From contig OX345636.1 of assembly GCA_947044365.1 (NCBI GenBank), forward strand, positions 6,964,001 to 7,028,000: 64,000 nucleotides of DNA, read 5' to 3'. The translations under genes and the position numbers were made by a program. A model generated the notes under the pieces. It was not told where the DNA came from, did no database searches, and saw only the letters and a program-made list of their open reading frames with translations. Shown in pieces: positions 44,130 to 57,919 of this stretch. How positions within the stretch are numbered: the stretch's first letter is position 1; each line of letters opens with the position of its first letter. This DNA is from Petrosia ficiformis (lineage: Eukaryota; Porifera; Demospongiae; Haplosclerida; Petrosiidae).

Positions 44130-44376
44130 TACATTAAGGCCACCATACAATAGGCAACATTGTTGCCAGCAACATGACACAACAGCTATAGTGTTACTGA
44201 AATGTTGCCTAATGTATGGTGGTCTTTATTCCCTTGATCTTTCTGGCAACAAGAAATAGGGACTTGCTCTATTTTCTGGCAACACGTTGCTGTTTGCCTG
44301 CAATAGGCAACATTTAAACATACACTGGACAACATTGCTGCACCGACACTGTTGCCTAGTGTATGGTGGCAATTAT
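44130..44376. mobile_element. MITE-like repeat with three related ends
   Basis: AAGGCCACCATACAATAGGC at 44134 pairs with an inverted copy ending near 44225 (GTTGCCTAATGTATGGTGG) and with another ending near 44373 (GTTGCCTAGTGTATGGTGGC). It looks like one short fold-back element plus an extra end from a second copy. No target duplication is clear. Confidence 0.6.
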
Positions 44377-44499
44377 CCAGCCCCACCCTATTATTACTGC
44401 AGAACTATATAGAACTAGAAGAATTCGACCTAAGGTGGGTGTGACGTCAGTATACGTTTGATGTAAGGGGGTTAAGGATCGCAAGCATGTTCCTGCTGT

Positions 44500-44740
44500 T
44501 CTTGTTACTTTGGTTCTTTCTCCTGTCCTCTCTACCCCAGTGGAGGTGCCATCTTATGAAGCTAGAATTACCCTTCCAGGAGGTGCAGAACAAGTAATAT
44601 CGATAAGAGAGCTATGACTGTCATCCAGATAATATAGTAACGTGAACCATTTTGAGTAGAATATCATCAGTATTTGGTGGCAGAGGTGAGCTGGGACTTC
44701 AACTTGGGAAGAAGATTGTCTGAAGAAGTAAGTCATGATT
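44500..44740 (+). other. Possible LTR-element leader fragment
   Basis: ATTTGGTGGCAGAGGTGAGC followed by TGGGACTTC resembles the primer-site and leader region of some Gypsy elements. No LTR pair or pol sequence is nearby, so this is weak. Confidence 0.2.
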
Positions 44741-44964
44741 ACATAATGCTTTTTTGTTCAGTAATACATAATATAATCTCAAGTTAGTATAATAATAATT
44801 ATAATAATTATATAACTGAACTACTACAACATTAAACTCTACATAATTATAGTGACATTATGATATTAATTATTATGGGTCTTAGGGCTATTCCTGTAAT
44901 TGCTTCCTGCGTCGTATAATTAATTTACATTTATGTTCGTATCATTTACGTGAGTATTCACTGT

Positions 44965-45240
44965 ATAAGTAGTTAAGGAAGTTGCATCATTCCTGGGACC
45001 TCGTTCAATTGGTATGTGAAAGAGTATGTGCTTGAGCTACAGACCAGCAGGAGGATTCAGGAAGAATGTAAAACTGCTAATAATTGTTGTATATAGCAGA
45101 GAAACAGAGATCTGTGTGCTTAAGACTGCAATTACACTTACTTCTTTGGGTCCTAGTTTTTTAGTACATAGAAAGGTAGAGACACTAGTGCCATCAGCAT
45201 TGATTCATACTTAGTAATCACAAAGCAATTATAGGGATAT
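44965..45240 (+). repeat. Interspersed repeat family R1, diverged copy
   Basis: It begins AAGGAAGTTGCATCATTCCT and contains AGACCAGCAGGAGGATTCAG. It ends TAATCACAAAGCAATTATAG then GGATA. It shares ends with the 2292 copy but the middle differs. Confidence 0.55.
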
Positions 45241-46563
45241 GTTTTTCTCAATATATCTTGTTATTATTCTTTACACTATACAATATCTATAATAGAGGGA
45301 TGTTTGGATATATAATGAGTATCAGAGAGTACGATAGTACTCTCTATGTAGGGATGGCACCAAAAAAAATGGACGCCCACACATTTCAATTGCAAGTGAT
45401 GAGCTGAAATCTCTGGTAATATATACAAATACACACATACCTATTCATATCTAGTGTTTTTATGACTACCAACACCTTCTAGATGGCCAAACATTGTCGT
45501 TAAGGTAGAGAACCGGCAAAATCTTCATCATATTATTATTATTATTTTCAGACAAATCATTTTTTTGTTTGTTGAAATATCACAATGATTCTAGCACCAT
45601 TCCAGTCGCATTTATAGTAAAATTCTGGTCTACAAGTATCGAGATGATATCTACAGATGAAAGAAGACAGTCTCAATGACTACAAAGATTTGATCTCGAA
45701 TTGGACGCCATTTTCCTAAGTGGAATTTAATTACGCATGCGCATTCGTTTACTCGGCACATGGAAGCTGAAATGCTTGTTGCATTGGCATATATAGTGAT
45801 AAAATTTGAGACCAAATACATTCTTATATAATAATTATTAATATTAAAGCCATTGTATAATAATATTGTATACTATGATAACCACTGGAATACTGAATGG
45901 TTGACACAGTGACTGACACTACTTCTTGTAGGATGGCAGACAGTGCTGCATGTAAGTGAAATAGAGAATATACATCATCTGTAAGTAAAAGAGAATGATA
46001 ATATGTCTATATTTTAAACTATATTCAATGTTGTACCAAATTATGTGTTTATATAATCTGGATGAGATGAATAAACATAATTATTGAATACATCTGACTT
46101 TTAAAACAGGATATACATCATCATAAAGGTAGTGAGTGTGTCAAGTGACTGTTAATAGATATTTTCTCAGGTATAACTAAACTGTTAATGTTAATATCAA
46201 AGCAACTTATATATTCTGATAGTGTAATACACACAAAAAAATATTATCTTGTCTGAGAAAATCTACCAGTAAACAGTCACTGATTACTCATTACATAATA
46301 TAATTATATATATGAAATATGATATTATATTTCAGTAAATGAAGTTTAAAATATTGTCAATTGACTGTAGTAGTAGAATCCAGAAAGTGGTGTTGAATAC
46401 ATCAAAACTAATAAGACATATTCAGACAATGAGTGTTTGAGTTTAAAATTATATTGCATTCACATTTTAAATGTCTATTTATGACTCATAGAGATGGCTT
46501 CTAACAGTTTTCAACTGTAATAATTTGTTAAATGTTTGTGACTACACATACATATGTGAACAT

Positions 46564-46975
46564 AGTTAAGGAAGTTGCAACATTACATCATTATGGGGAC
46601 TAGCTAATTACTAGGCATGGCATGTGAAAGAACTCACTCTTGAGCCTCAGACTAGCAGGAGAATGTAAAATAGCACCTAATACTAATACCTATTGTATAT
46701 ATCAGAGAAACAGTATAAAAATCATGTAAGAATATTAAACAAGTAAGAAAAGCAAGTAATTATAACGAGTTGTTGAGTTTCAGACATGAGAGAGTCATCA
46801 GCAATGTCTAAGATTAGAGTATTAAAGGAGTACTTCAGTTTCATCAAAGATCTGTAGACTTCAATTATGCATTGTTCAGGCCATAGTTTTCATAGTATGC
46901 ATAAAGGGACACTAGTGCATGCATGATTGATTTATAGTCACTGCAAAGCAATCGTAGGGATACTTTTTCTCAATA
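46564..46975 (+). repeat. Interspersed repeat family R1, second diverged copy
   Basis: It starts AGTTAAGGAAGTTGCAACAT, contains AGACTAGCAGGAGAATG, and ends TCACTGCAAAGCAATCGTAG then GGATACT. It is closer to the 44965 copy than to the others. Confidence 0.55.
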
Positions 46976-47256
46976 ATTATATCTTCTTTTCTTTAAAATG
47001 TTGCATATCTCATGAGTCCTCCATTTATTTCATGAATTTTATTTTATTCATGTGTGGAATATGTGTTCCTACATAAACTGTAGTTCCCATTATTAAATAA
47101 TGTTAATAACTTTTTATTAAAATATTAAATGTACTAATATACATGTACCATAACAACAAACTAATATAATAGAAAATACTGTATTATCATCTAAAATACA
47201 TAGTAAACTACTTGTATTACATGTAACTAATAATTATATAACTATTGTTTATATTA

Positions 47257-47765
47257 TTAATGTATAATAATTTTAGATATTACAAAACACAATTTATCAC
47301 TATTAATATATTCAGTATTATAATTAGCATTGTATTCTAAATCACTGTGTGATATGAAGTCAGGTTCACCCCTTCCATCAGGAGCTATGTCTCCTTGTGT
47401 GACTCTTGTACGAGATTCTATTGGTGCATTGTAATGGTCGATAGTCTTCTCCACATGTCCCTTATCCTCCTTCCAATTGAGTAGTTGAATAGTAATCTCA
47501 CTATTGAAAGGCCATTTTAAGCTCTCGTCATATTCACCTTTCATGAGCAACACTCCCACACCTACATGTGTACCTGTACTAGTACCGTAACCATTAGGAT
47601 AAACTCGTAACTCTAGTTTGTATCCACTGGGTCCAGTATAGAATGGTTGACTATACCACTGATCATCTACTCTCTTGTGCTCACTAAAGTTGTACATAGT
47701 GAGAGGGAGGAGATAAGGGAACTCAGTTACAGGTGTAGGAATATACCAACTAGGTACATCTTGAC
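47257..47765 (-). CDS. Terminal MATH-domain exon of a second TRAF-like gene
   Basis: After the acceptor TATATTGCAG (phase 1) the exon reads QDVPSWYIPTPV, MYNFSEHKRVDDQWYSQPFY, LMKGEYDESLKWPFNSEITI, LLNWKEDKGHVEKTIDHYNA and NSDKLCFVISKIIIH, then stops. This is a complete MATH (TRAF-C) domain, a receptor-tail or adaptor binding fold. It is close to the exon at 52110-51595 and to the MATH exon of the first gene (3863-3354). The upstream phase-1 donor at 51595 fits, so a protein with two MATH domains is likely; it could also be an alternative last exon. Confidence 0.85.
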
Positions 47766-50700
47766 CTGCAATATAATAAATAATAAATAAATTATTAATA
47801 ATTTGATAGTAAATCTAACAGGTATTGACTCCTATACTAGTAGGCTTTTTCAATATCAACAAAGATGTGAAATGATTGGAATTTGATTATGTCACTAGTA
47901 CATGTTGTTTATACAGTACTGAATATATTTACAAGTTATATTACATGTTTACAAGACTCATGTAGTGTTTCTATATTAATATAATATCAAGTATTATCAC
48001 TAATATAATAATGTAAACATGTTATTATAATGTGATGAGTACTAAACTATAATATATCACATTATGATATTTCATGTTCTTTATACTAGGAACTAGATAA
48101 TTATGATGTATATATCACAAGATGATATAAATATATTATTATATTTTATATCATCTAGTGTTATATCATGAATGAATCATACTTTTGATATTTTTAGTGT
48201 CTGGATATTCATATTTATAATGTAAAGTAATGTATTACCTCATTATATTGATTTAAGTAACTACTAACTAACAGACTTAGTGTTTATATTATCTGTTCAG
48301 TACTATACAAGATAAGAAATATGAACACAATCATCATCTATCATCATTTTATTATAATTATTGATTTGACTAGTTCAGTTTATGTGCAGATATAAAATGA
48401 ACATCCTAACATTAAAAATCCATTCAGATATATAGTAATTAAATGAATATTCAGATAGAATGGATATTCATTCCAGTCCTAGTACATAGTCATATAGAAT
48501 ATTAATATCATTATGATAGAAGGACAAAGGTTGGTTGTGTTGAAATACAAATGTTCATCATAGTGTGGTTGTATTGAATGAGATTATTAACACAAAACAT
48601 GTGATCCATCCTACAACTGATAGTTGTGTATATTAATAAACACTGAGTGTAGTATAAATATATTTGAATCAGTTCAGTGAATAGTGAAGAGTACATTTCA
48701 CTGAATATAAATGTAATTATACACATGTAATGATAAATCATTCATATTAGTATAGTAACATATTATAATCAAAACTAAACCTATTAAATTATATTAATGA
48801 TTATAATAATTACATAATGTGATGATCATAATCATAACCAGTATTCTTATTATTAAATCACTACATGTCTTGTAATATACTATAGTATAAAACTATTATA
48901 TATGAAGTTATCACATTATTCATTAGCTAACTGTAAACTACAAGACAATGTATAAACATGACTATGAATATAATTATGATGTAATTATCATTTATAGATA
49001 TCTGTCTCCTGATTTTATAAGGAACATACTTCAGGGAAATACTACCTGGTACCTGGATCAAAATGGTTGCTCATATCAGAGGAAATTGTAGGTATGGTTC
49101 ATATAATATATACATGTACTATGGATGATGATGTCATACTAAATTACGTGCTTCTAAAATATAAATTAAGTAGTACTGCTACAGCAATAAAAGCAATGGT
49201 GAGAAGATATAGCTCCTGAAAGATGAAGTCTTGTTTTTTAAATACTGAATCTAACAACTCTTGTCATGACTTTGCTGCACAAATTGCCAGTAGCCTACCA
49301 TGTTAATGAGACTAATACATTTGTAAGGTAACAGGTGATGTTATTTTCCTGCTACACAGACTATTAATGTGTCTATCCAGGTTCATTTAACAGACAGATT
49401 TCATAACTCATAATGTCTGAATGAGTTATGAGTAGATATCTAATGAATCTTAATAGTCATGATAAATATATTATACATGTAATAAAAATAATTGTGAATG
49501 CCAACATTTATATCCACAACAATATTGACGAGATATACTATGTTGTCATAGCAACATAATTGATTTTGTAGGAGGTATATCACTCCTGTTTGCAGATATA
49601 TAACTAGGACTATGTATACATGTAGATAATAATAGTTTATACATGTCTATATTATGTATTTCATACCAGAAGCTCATGAAAGGGAATGACTCCCACACAA
49701 ATTATAGTAATTACACAAGTGATGTTTCTTATCATAGTATCCAGTTTAGGTTACATGTTCCTATTATAATTCATAACTAGATATCATGTATAATATACTA
49801 CATGTATGTCTATAGTAACTACCTGTGCATGTGGTATACATGTGTTTTATACATTTTGTATGTATCTATTAGTTAAAATAAGACATGCTAAATTCTATCA
49901 AATCAAATTTCAAAGTGTGTATGTATTTATCTTAAGTTAAGGACAGTCATCACTGAGATATGTATCTCATTATGGAAATCCTATTCATGAGCTTTTGTGT
50001 GTTACTATACACATGTGTACTTTATAATCAATAGTATGTGGTTAGTTATGTACATGTAATAATTATAATCTTCTCCTATCTTGATCACTTTGTGGTAATC
50101 ATTCACTATATCTATAGTCCTGGTAACAGGATCAATTGAAATATATGATTTTTCTAGAATTGATAATTGAATTTGGTCATTCCAATCAAACTTATAATCA
50201 CACCTCAGCTCATAAAGGAATCATACATACATCTTGATAGCTAGTCGAGGTGGATTATAACTGAAATGATTTAATTGCAAACATTCCTGTCTTATAGCCT
50301 GGACTATAGACACAGTGGTTTGATTTTACATGTACATGTACATTGTATGACATGAGTGTATGGGAATGAGACTGTGTAATAATACATGTACGTATGTCAT
50401 ATGAACAGATGTTGTATATTGTCAGTATATTAATACTCTTATCTACAAGTACATGTAACTTGTGATATTTACTAGTAACATAATTATAAAGTCTATAAAG
50501 ACACATTAGTTTACTAAATCATATACATGTATATACTCAGGAGCACATGAACCCCTCCGAAGGTGGGTAAGGAGCGTACAACTGCAAACACTAAGCAAAC
50601 AAGGTGGAGGCGCTACGTGGCTGACAATACACAAAATTAAATCATATTGGTAGTTAGGAATTAGATAAGCTTTTTGGGTTCATTGTTAATTATAAATGAA

Positions 50701-51594
50701 ATGGTAATGTACAGACCAGAAGTAGACAAAACAGGAGTAGATAGAACACAACAAGTCAATATCAAGTATAATAGATATTGAGTATGTGTTTAATTAATCA
50801 CATGATGTATATAACAATTATGTGTAAGAAACAGAATGGTTTGTGTAATTTGTGTTGATACAATTTATATTACATAAAGTGTGTGTATTAAATATAAAAC
50901 AATGAATCATGTCAAATATGTAAATATCAACTTGTAAATTTCATGTTCTTCTCTTATAATTATAATTATCACTAATTACAATCCAATTATCTGACATCAC
51001 TAATTATAATATTATAAATCTCTTCCTGATGTTACATGTAATCATAATATTGTCCTGATTCATGTACTCCTGTTTCATATAATCACATTTCATCTACTAA
51101 TTAATTTCCATTTATAAATTATATATGAGTCTGGTTGAGTTATTATGTGTACAAGACAGTATCTAGAGAGAGGTATCTTTATCCCAGCTGATACACAAGG
51201 TTTAGAGAGAGAGGATTAAAGTTTGTGAGATTATTATGATTATAATTATATTAAAATTAATGATAATACATGAATTACAAGTACATGTAGATGAAATGTG
51301 AGTAGACAAAACAGGAGTAGATGAACCTGTTCTAAATAGTAATCATGAGAGGTGACATTATTAGTAAACTTATTATAATATCAGTTACATAACATAATAA
51401 TAATTGATATAGATCACAGGTGATAATGATTACTGATCCAATTATCAATACTTCACTAATTCAATATTATTATCAAACATGTGATGTACTAGTTATGTAA
51501 TTTTAATAATGTGTGTAATAATATCATGTTACTACAAAGGGTCTATATGTATACATGTATGTAATGTTATATAATATACAATATGTTTTATTAC
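47766..51594. other. Intron or spacer between the two MATH exons
   Basis: AT-rich, no coding exon recognised, no clear transposon ends. Small ORFs (48511-48741 and 50255-50506) are low-complexity. Confidence 0.5.
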
Positions 51595-52110
51595 CTGTAT
51601 GTATGATAACTTTAGACACTCTGAAACAAAGTGTGTCGTTATGTAGATATTCTGTGTTGTTATCAGCATTGTAGGGTAGCTCCATGTGAGGAACGACTTC
51701 AGGTTTAACCACTGAACCTGGTGCTGTCTCTCCATCTGTTACTCTTGTACGATCTTCTATTGGTGCATTGTAGTGGTGAACGATCGTTTCCACATGTGCC
51801 TTATCCTCCCTCCAGTTTAGCAATTGAATAGTAATCTCACTATTCAATGGCCAGTTCAAAGTCTCATCATACTCCCCCTTCATGAGATGTACACCTACAC
51901 TTAGGTGTGTATCTTTTCCAGAAGCAAACCCATTAGCGTGAACCTCTAATAATAATTTATACCCATTTGTTGTGGAGTAAAAAGGTACACTATACCACTG
52001 CTCACCAACTCTCTTGTGTTCATTGTAGTTGTACATTGTAATTACACATGGAGGGAGGAGGTGTGGGGACTGAGTCTCAGGAGGGATATACCAGATTGGT
52101 ATATCAGTAC
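51595..52110 (-). CDS. Internal MATH-domain exon
   Basis: Acceptor TTATCATAG, phase 1 in, donor ACAG/GTAATA, phase 1 out. It reads TDIPIWYIPPET, MYNYNEHKRVGEQWYSVPFY, LMKGEYDETLNWPLNSEITI, LLNWREDKAHVETIVHHYNA and HNDTLCFRVSKVIIH. It is a full MATH domain, very similar to the exon at 47765-47257. Symmetric 1-1 phases make it freely duplicable, a likely route to MATH expansion. Reading past the donor gives a short tail ending at 51524. Confidence 0.87.
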
Positions 52111-52382
52111 CTATGATAATAAATATAATAGTTAATACATAAAATTAATTTACATAATTATAATATCTTCATGAGGTATAGTAACTATACTATTATTAGT
52201 AATGTGTAAATATATTTGAATAGTATATCATGAAAAGAAGTGGTCACAATATAACTGATCAGGAATGTATAATTATAATATGTGAGTGTTGTATATAATA
52301 GATATGCTATACTTTTATGTATAGTTTAATAACTAGCATAACAATAATTATTAATATACTAGTTAATTACAATTATAGTATG

Positions 52383-52870
52383 TGGATATTGTATGTAATT
52401 GTTATATCATACATGTACCTCTGATCTCCACATGTAATATATTGTTATTGATGGTATGGTGTCATCACAGTATCAATATATTACATGTGTACATGTGTAC
52501 GTATGCTATAACTGTTTTGTACATGTAGCATGGAAATGAAGTGGAAATGTTATTCCTTTCCTGAAGTTTTGTAATGGTTTATGGATTCATTCCTTATTTT
52601 GTAAAGAATAGACCTGTTAATTGTAGAAGGTCATCATTCTGTCAACATTTATCATGTGTCATTCACTACAAGTGCTTATGAAACATGATGTTTGTGTCCC
52701 TTTGATAATGGGTGTATAACTGGGATTTAAAATGTTTTGTTATTAATATCAGGTGTTATTAATTGTTTCACATACATCATATATTTGTACTTTAGTATTC
52801 AATTACATGTACACAGTGTAACATGTATAATCAGGTTCATGTTTCATGTATATATCCTGACAGGGGTAGG
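52383..52870. repeat. Direct duplication, copy 1 (partner at 55160-55665)
   Basis: The two blocks share long near-identical runs such as GTACATGTAGCATGGAAATG, CAACATTTATCATGTGTCA and AGGTGTTATTAATTGTTTC at an offset of about 2.79 kb. Both lie in the putative first intron of the MATH gene. Confidence 0.85.
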
Positions 52871-53329
52871 GTTTATATCATACTATTGTAGTATAGTATC
52901 ATAATAACATCTAATATTATTTCATGTGTTTATTTACATGAAGTACAAGTCTATAATTGTTATTATGACATATATCATAATTTGGAATTAATTCACAAGA
53001 AAAGTAAAAAGTTCAACAGTTGACGTGTGTATACAAATTTAACAATTATTATACAATGTACTCAATTTTCTATTCACTGCACATGTAGCAAGTTTCCATA
53101 GGAACCGTATACATGTATTTCTAATAGAGTGTCATCTCATGTGTATAGGTACATGTATGTCATCTATATTGTCAGATAGATTTATGATAGCATAAACAAA
53201 AGATAATACTCATAAATACATGTTTACTATGGAAACATGTTACTTGTATTTACATTTTAGTAGCTAATCACATGTACATATTTACCAATAAAGCTACTAC
53301 ATCTGTGTTTTATACAACATTATATGTGC

Positions 53330-54480
53330 TGTTGAATATGCCCCTTCTAATGAAACCCTATTGTACGTGTACATGTACATGTATTATTATCTTAACAGGT
53401 CCTATTGACTCCTGTGCTATTGAATACCCCCCTTCTAATGAAACCCTATTGTACATGTACATGTATTATTATCTTAACAGGTCCTATTGACTCCAGTGCT
53501 ATTGAATACCCCCCTTCTAATGAAACCCTATTGTACATGTACATGTATTATTATCTTAACAGGTCCTATTGACTCCTGTGCTATTGAATACGCCCCTTCT
53601 AATGAAACCCTATTGTACATGTACATGTATTAATATCTTAACAGGTCCTATTGACTCTTGTGCTATTGAATACCCCCTTCTAAATGAAACTCTGCTACAT
53701 GTACATTGTATACATGTATGTACGTGTACATGTATTATCTTACTTTACCAACAGGTCCTATTGACTCCTGTGCTATTGAATACGCCCCTTCTAATGAAAC
53801 CCTATTGTACATGTACATGTATTATTATCTTAACAGGTCCTATTGACTCCTGTGCTATTGAATACGCCCCTTCTAATGAAACCCTATTGTACATGTACAT
53901 GTATTATTATCTTAACAGGTCCTATTGACTCTTGTGCTATTGAATACCCCATTCTAAATGAAACTCTGCTACATGTACATTGTATATGTACATGTACATG
54001 TATTATCTTACTTTACCAACAGGTCCTATTGACTCCTGTGCTATTGAATACGCCCCTTCTAATGAAACCCTATTGTACATGTACATGTATTATTATCTTA
54101 ACAGGTCCTATTGACTCCTGTGCTATTGAATACGCCCCTTCTAATGAAACCCTATTGTACATGTACATGTATTATTATCTTAACAGGTCCTATTGACTCT
54201 TGTGCTATTGAATACCCCCCTTCTAATGAAACCCTATTGTACATGTACATGTATTATTATCTTAACAGGTCCTATTGACTCCTGTGCTATTGAATACGCC
54301 CCTTCTAATGAAACCCTATTGTACATGTACATGTATTATTATTTTAACAGGTCCTATTGACTCTTGTGCTATTGAATACCCCATTCTAAATGAAACTCTG
54401 CTACATGTACATTGTATATGTACATGTACATGTATTATCTTACTTTACCAACAGGTCCTATTGACTCCTGTGCTATTGAT
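53330..54480. repeat. 82-bp tandem array with 110-bp variant units
   Basis: The unit contains ACAGGTCCTATTGACTCCTG, then TGCTATTGAATAC, CTTCTAATGAAACCCTATTG, TACATGTACATGTATTATTATC. GGTCCTATT recurs at 53399, 53481, 53563 and 53645, then 110 bp on, and so forth. The long variant (AATGAAACTCTGCTACATG, TTACTTTACCAACAGG) returns at 53660, 53943 and 54375, so multi-unit blocks were duplicated. ORFs through it are artefacts of the repeat. Confidence 0.92.
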
Positions 54481-54499
54481 TTGGCGAGAATTATGACCA

Positions 54500-54790
54500 G
54501 TAAGAAGTTGCGTCATTCCTGTGGGCTAGGTCAATTAATGGGTGTGGTGGTAAAAGAACGCGCATTCGAGACCAGCAGAAAGAAAGCTCCCTTAGCTAAG
54601 TAGCTTACGTAGAAACTGGAACTACTAGCTAGCTATTCTGTCTGAAATATACCCCTACAAGGTCCTTTGAAAGGTCAGGAGAGTAGATAATCAAAATAAT
54701 AACTATAATACGCTGTTATCTTTCATGCTTGATAAAGTCAGCCATGATTACTGAATGCTGGACACCACAAAGCAGTCATAGGGATACTTT
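54500..54790 (+). repeat. Interspersed repeat family R1, copy 3
   Basis: Close to the 2292 and 6540 copies: AAGAAGTTGCGTCATTCCTG, GGTCAATTAATGGGTGTGG, GATTACTGAATGCTGGACAC, then CATAGGGATACTT. Confidence 0.75.
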
Positions 54791-55159
54791 TATAAATTTG
54801 TAAAGCAATCATAGGGATGTTTTGTTTCTCTATAATTATACACTTGTTATAATAATGTTATATATAGTATGTGGTGTTGGTTATAATAGATATGTACAAT
54901 ACTACATGTTATAATAATTATTATAATAATGTTATATAGTATGTGGTGTTGTTTATAATATATATAATTATAATATTCTACATGTCATGTATAATTATAA
55001 TTAAACAATACTCACAAATTTTAGTTTAGTAAATAACAACTATTGCTCTACCTAAATTCCAAATTTAGTTATCAAAATGACTAGTAATGAACATTTAAAT
55101 GTAAGCATTTGACCAAATTATTATTTGACAAATAACTGATTTTCATATCCATAAGTCAC

Positions 55160-55665
55160 ATATGAGTGTTGTTTGTAATAGTTATATAATACATGTACCT
55201 ACAAGTGCCACATGGAATATATTTTTATTGAGAGTGTGGTCACTGTTGTATCATCACAGTGATAATATATATTCCATGTGTACATGTGGAGGTATACTAT
55301 AACTGTTTTGTACATGTAGCATGGAAATGAAGTGGAAATGTTATTCCTTTCCAGTAGTTATGTAATGGTTTATGGATTCACTCCTTATCTTGTAAATAGA
55401 CCTGTTAATTGTCGAATGTCATCTTTTTGTCAACATTTATCATGTGTCACTCACTACAAGTGATTATGAAACATGATATTTGTGTCCCTTTGATAATGGG
55501 TGTATAATTGGGATTTAAAATGTTTTGTTATTAATATCAGGTGTTATTAATTGTTTCACATACTTCATGTATTTGTACTTTAGTATTCAATTACATGTAC
55601 ACAGTGTAACATGTAAAATCAGGTTCATGTTTCATGTATATATCCTCACAGGGGTAGGTCATACT
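55160..55665. repeat. Direct duplication, copy 2
   Basis: Partner of 52383-52870. Differences are scattered substitutions and small indels. The inner hairpin GGAATATATTT/ATATATTCC is better preserved here. Confidence 0.85.
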
Positions 55666-56906
55666 ATCATACATATGGAGGAGGTTAGTACCTATATATA
55701 ACAGTAGCCCATGTAAGAATAAACTGTTCAATGATATGCAGGAGTGTTTGACATCTGTATTACACACTGTACTAGTTATGTTATATACACACAAGGGTTT
55801 TCATAATTCTCAAAATATGTTTTAATTGTCAACCCATTGTGTCTGAAAAATGATCATCAAATATCACAATACATTCATACATGTCAACCCAACAAGTGTT
55901 TAGGAGTACATAATATATTTATGATATAAAGGGTCACTATTATCAGTATTGAAAAATGTGCCAAGTGGGTGTGTTTAGGTGTGGTTTAATCAATAATCAA
56001 TCATTACACATGGTGCGCAGAAAGTTGATAATTAGACCTACGTATGTACATTATGATGATATAACTTTAGGATATGAAAAGTATTAAGTATAATACTGGT
56101 ATAATATATTACTTATTATTACTGGATCACATGATCTAGTAAATGGTTACATATTATAATCACAGCTGCTATTATTATTTTCCTGTCCATTCATTGTTGT
56201 TCATATTATAACTAGTAATAGGTATATTGAACAGTTGAGACAACATTTTTTACAGTATAACAATCATTAACTATTATGAACTAACACTTACACACACCTC
56301 ATCATACCATATCTTTTTAATTGAAGTATAATGATAATAATAATTATTATTAACTCGTGTCACACCAGGATATAATAGGATCAAATGAAATGTGTAATTG
56401 TAACATACATGTACATGTAACATAACAGGGTATCATAATGTGGATAGGTCTATATGAGTATAGATAATATATTACATTATACTAAAGAAACTTACAAGTT
56501 CTAATTTACAAGAGTCATGTACTGTTTATCAATAACACATTAACCACTAATGTAATTATATTACATATGATAATGAAGTGACTATATATACATGTATTAT
56601 ATAAAGTACATGTAATTGAATAATATATCCTATTAGAGGTTATTTGATTACATCATTTACATGATAATACATAAAAAGTAAACTGTGTCACACTGTGAGT
56701 CTGATATTTTGAGTGGTAAACTACTATACAAAACAATAATAACAGTATCCATTACATGTACTTGTTGTGTTCTACTACTGGTAATATAATGTTGATAAAA
56801 CCCTTTAGTCTGGTAGTTCCTAAGTGTAGTTGAATAACATACTAGGTATATATGATTACAACTATTCTGTTTTCACATAATACAATAGAATCAAGCTTTC
56901 TTTTAC
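55666..56906. other. Geneless AT-rich stretch inside the putative first intron
   Basis: No exon, array or terminal repeat recognised. Confidence 0.5.
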
Positions 56907-56964
56907 CACTCATTTCATGAAGAATATCTGGTAAATCCCAGAGTATGAAATATTGTGACATCAT
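56907..56964 (-). CDS. Candidate start exon of the tandem-MATH gene
   Basis: Opens at ATG (MMSQYFILWDLPDILHEMS) and ends at the donor AGTG/GTAAAA in phase 1. That phase fits the MATH exon at 52110. A start exon placed upstream of MATH exons with the same phase also exists in the first locus (7549-7483). The joined intron would be 4.8 kb. Short length keeps the confidence low. Confidence 0.4.
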
Positions 56965-57254
56965 TTAAATAACCTCTCAACTATTTAAAAGAAGCTGGTA
57001 TTTATCATTCATATTTTTAATCCTCATTTATTATGTACATGTATTGTATTTGTATTGACCTCTTCATGATGAGATCATTTAGATATAATCAAAGATTGAT
57101 ATTAATATAAATGATGTTACAGACATTCTAAGCGAGGGTTGGTTCTGCTGGTTAGTCTACTGTTCATCAGCTTATAGTCCAGTTAGATATTTGAGAAGAT
57201 AGAAACAGCTGGTTTTGAAACTAGTTTTGGAATTAGTACAATGCTATGCTCTTC

Positions 57255-57340
57255 TGCCATCAAGGTATCTGGTGGCGTAAAAGTGCCTGACTAGATACCA
57301 GAAGGTCCATGGTTCAATCCCCATTCATAGTCCATGCAGA
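57255..57340 (+). mobile_element. tRNA-derived SINE head, second family
   Basis: An A-box-like stretch (TGGTGGCGTAAAAGTGCCTG) and a B box (GGTTCAATCCCC) are 40-45 bp apart, as in Pol III genes. The ends CTATG and CATAG can pair. A T-rich tail follows (TTATTTTATTATTTTTTC). It is not a functional tRNA because the anticodon arm is irregular. Confidence 0.5.
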
Positions 57341-57559
57341 CTTATTTTATTTTATTATTTTTTCTAATACACATGTACATGTACCTTATGATATTAGCCT
57401 TATGTCTAAAGTAAACTAGTGTTTAATAGTACATGTACATATATAGTAATACTTGTGCATGTACATACTGGATTGGATATACATGTACATGTATAGGTGT
57501 TTAGTATTGATATTGTACAGGTAGTGTTTAATATTATATATAGTAATACATGTACACAC

Positions 57560-57587
57560 TGGATATACATGATGTTATCAGAGATGT

Positions 57588-57622
<35 letters not shown>

Positions 57623-57884
57623 ATGACACCTGAGGCAATGGAAAAATGAAAAATGAGAGTTGCCTCAGGTGGGATTCGAACCCACGACACTCTGTATTCC
57701 AGACAGATGCTCTACCAACTGAGCTACCAAGGCAGCTCAGCTGGCAGGGTCCGAATCAAACATCTCATACGCCAGTGAGAACAGGCTAACTTAATACTAG
57801 GCAGTAGGTGAGGCCGGGGTAATGAAACCACCAAAGACACCAACACCAAACCTAAGCATGTATACATGATGTTATCAGAGATGT

Positions 57885-57919
<35 letters not shown>

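Noticed and set aside
53272..54603. Repeated exon model (each 82-bp unit as an exon of about 52 bp)
   Set aside because: The intervening introns would be about 30 bp, too short, and the frame changes every unit.
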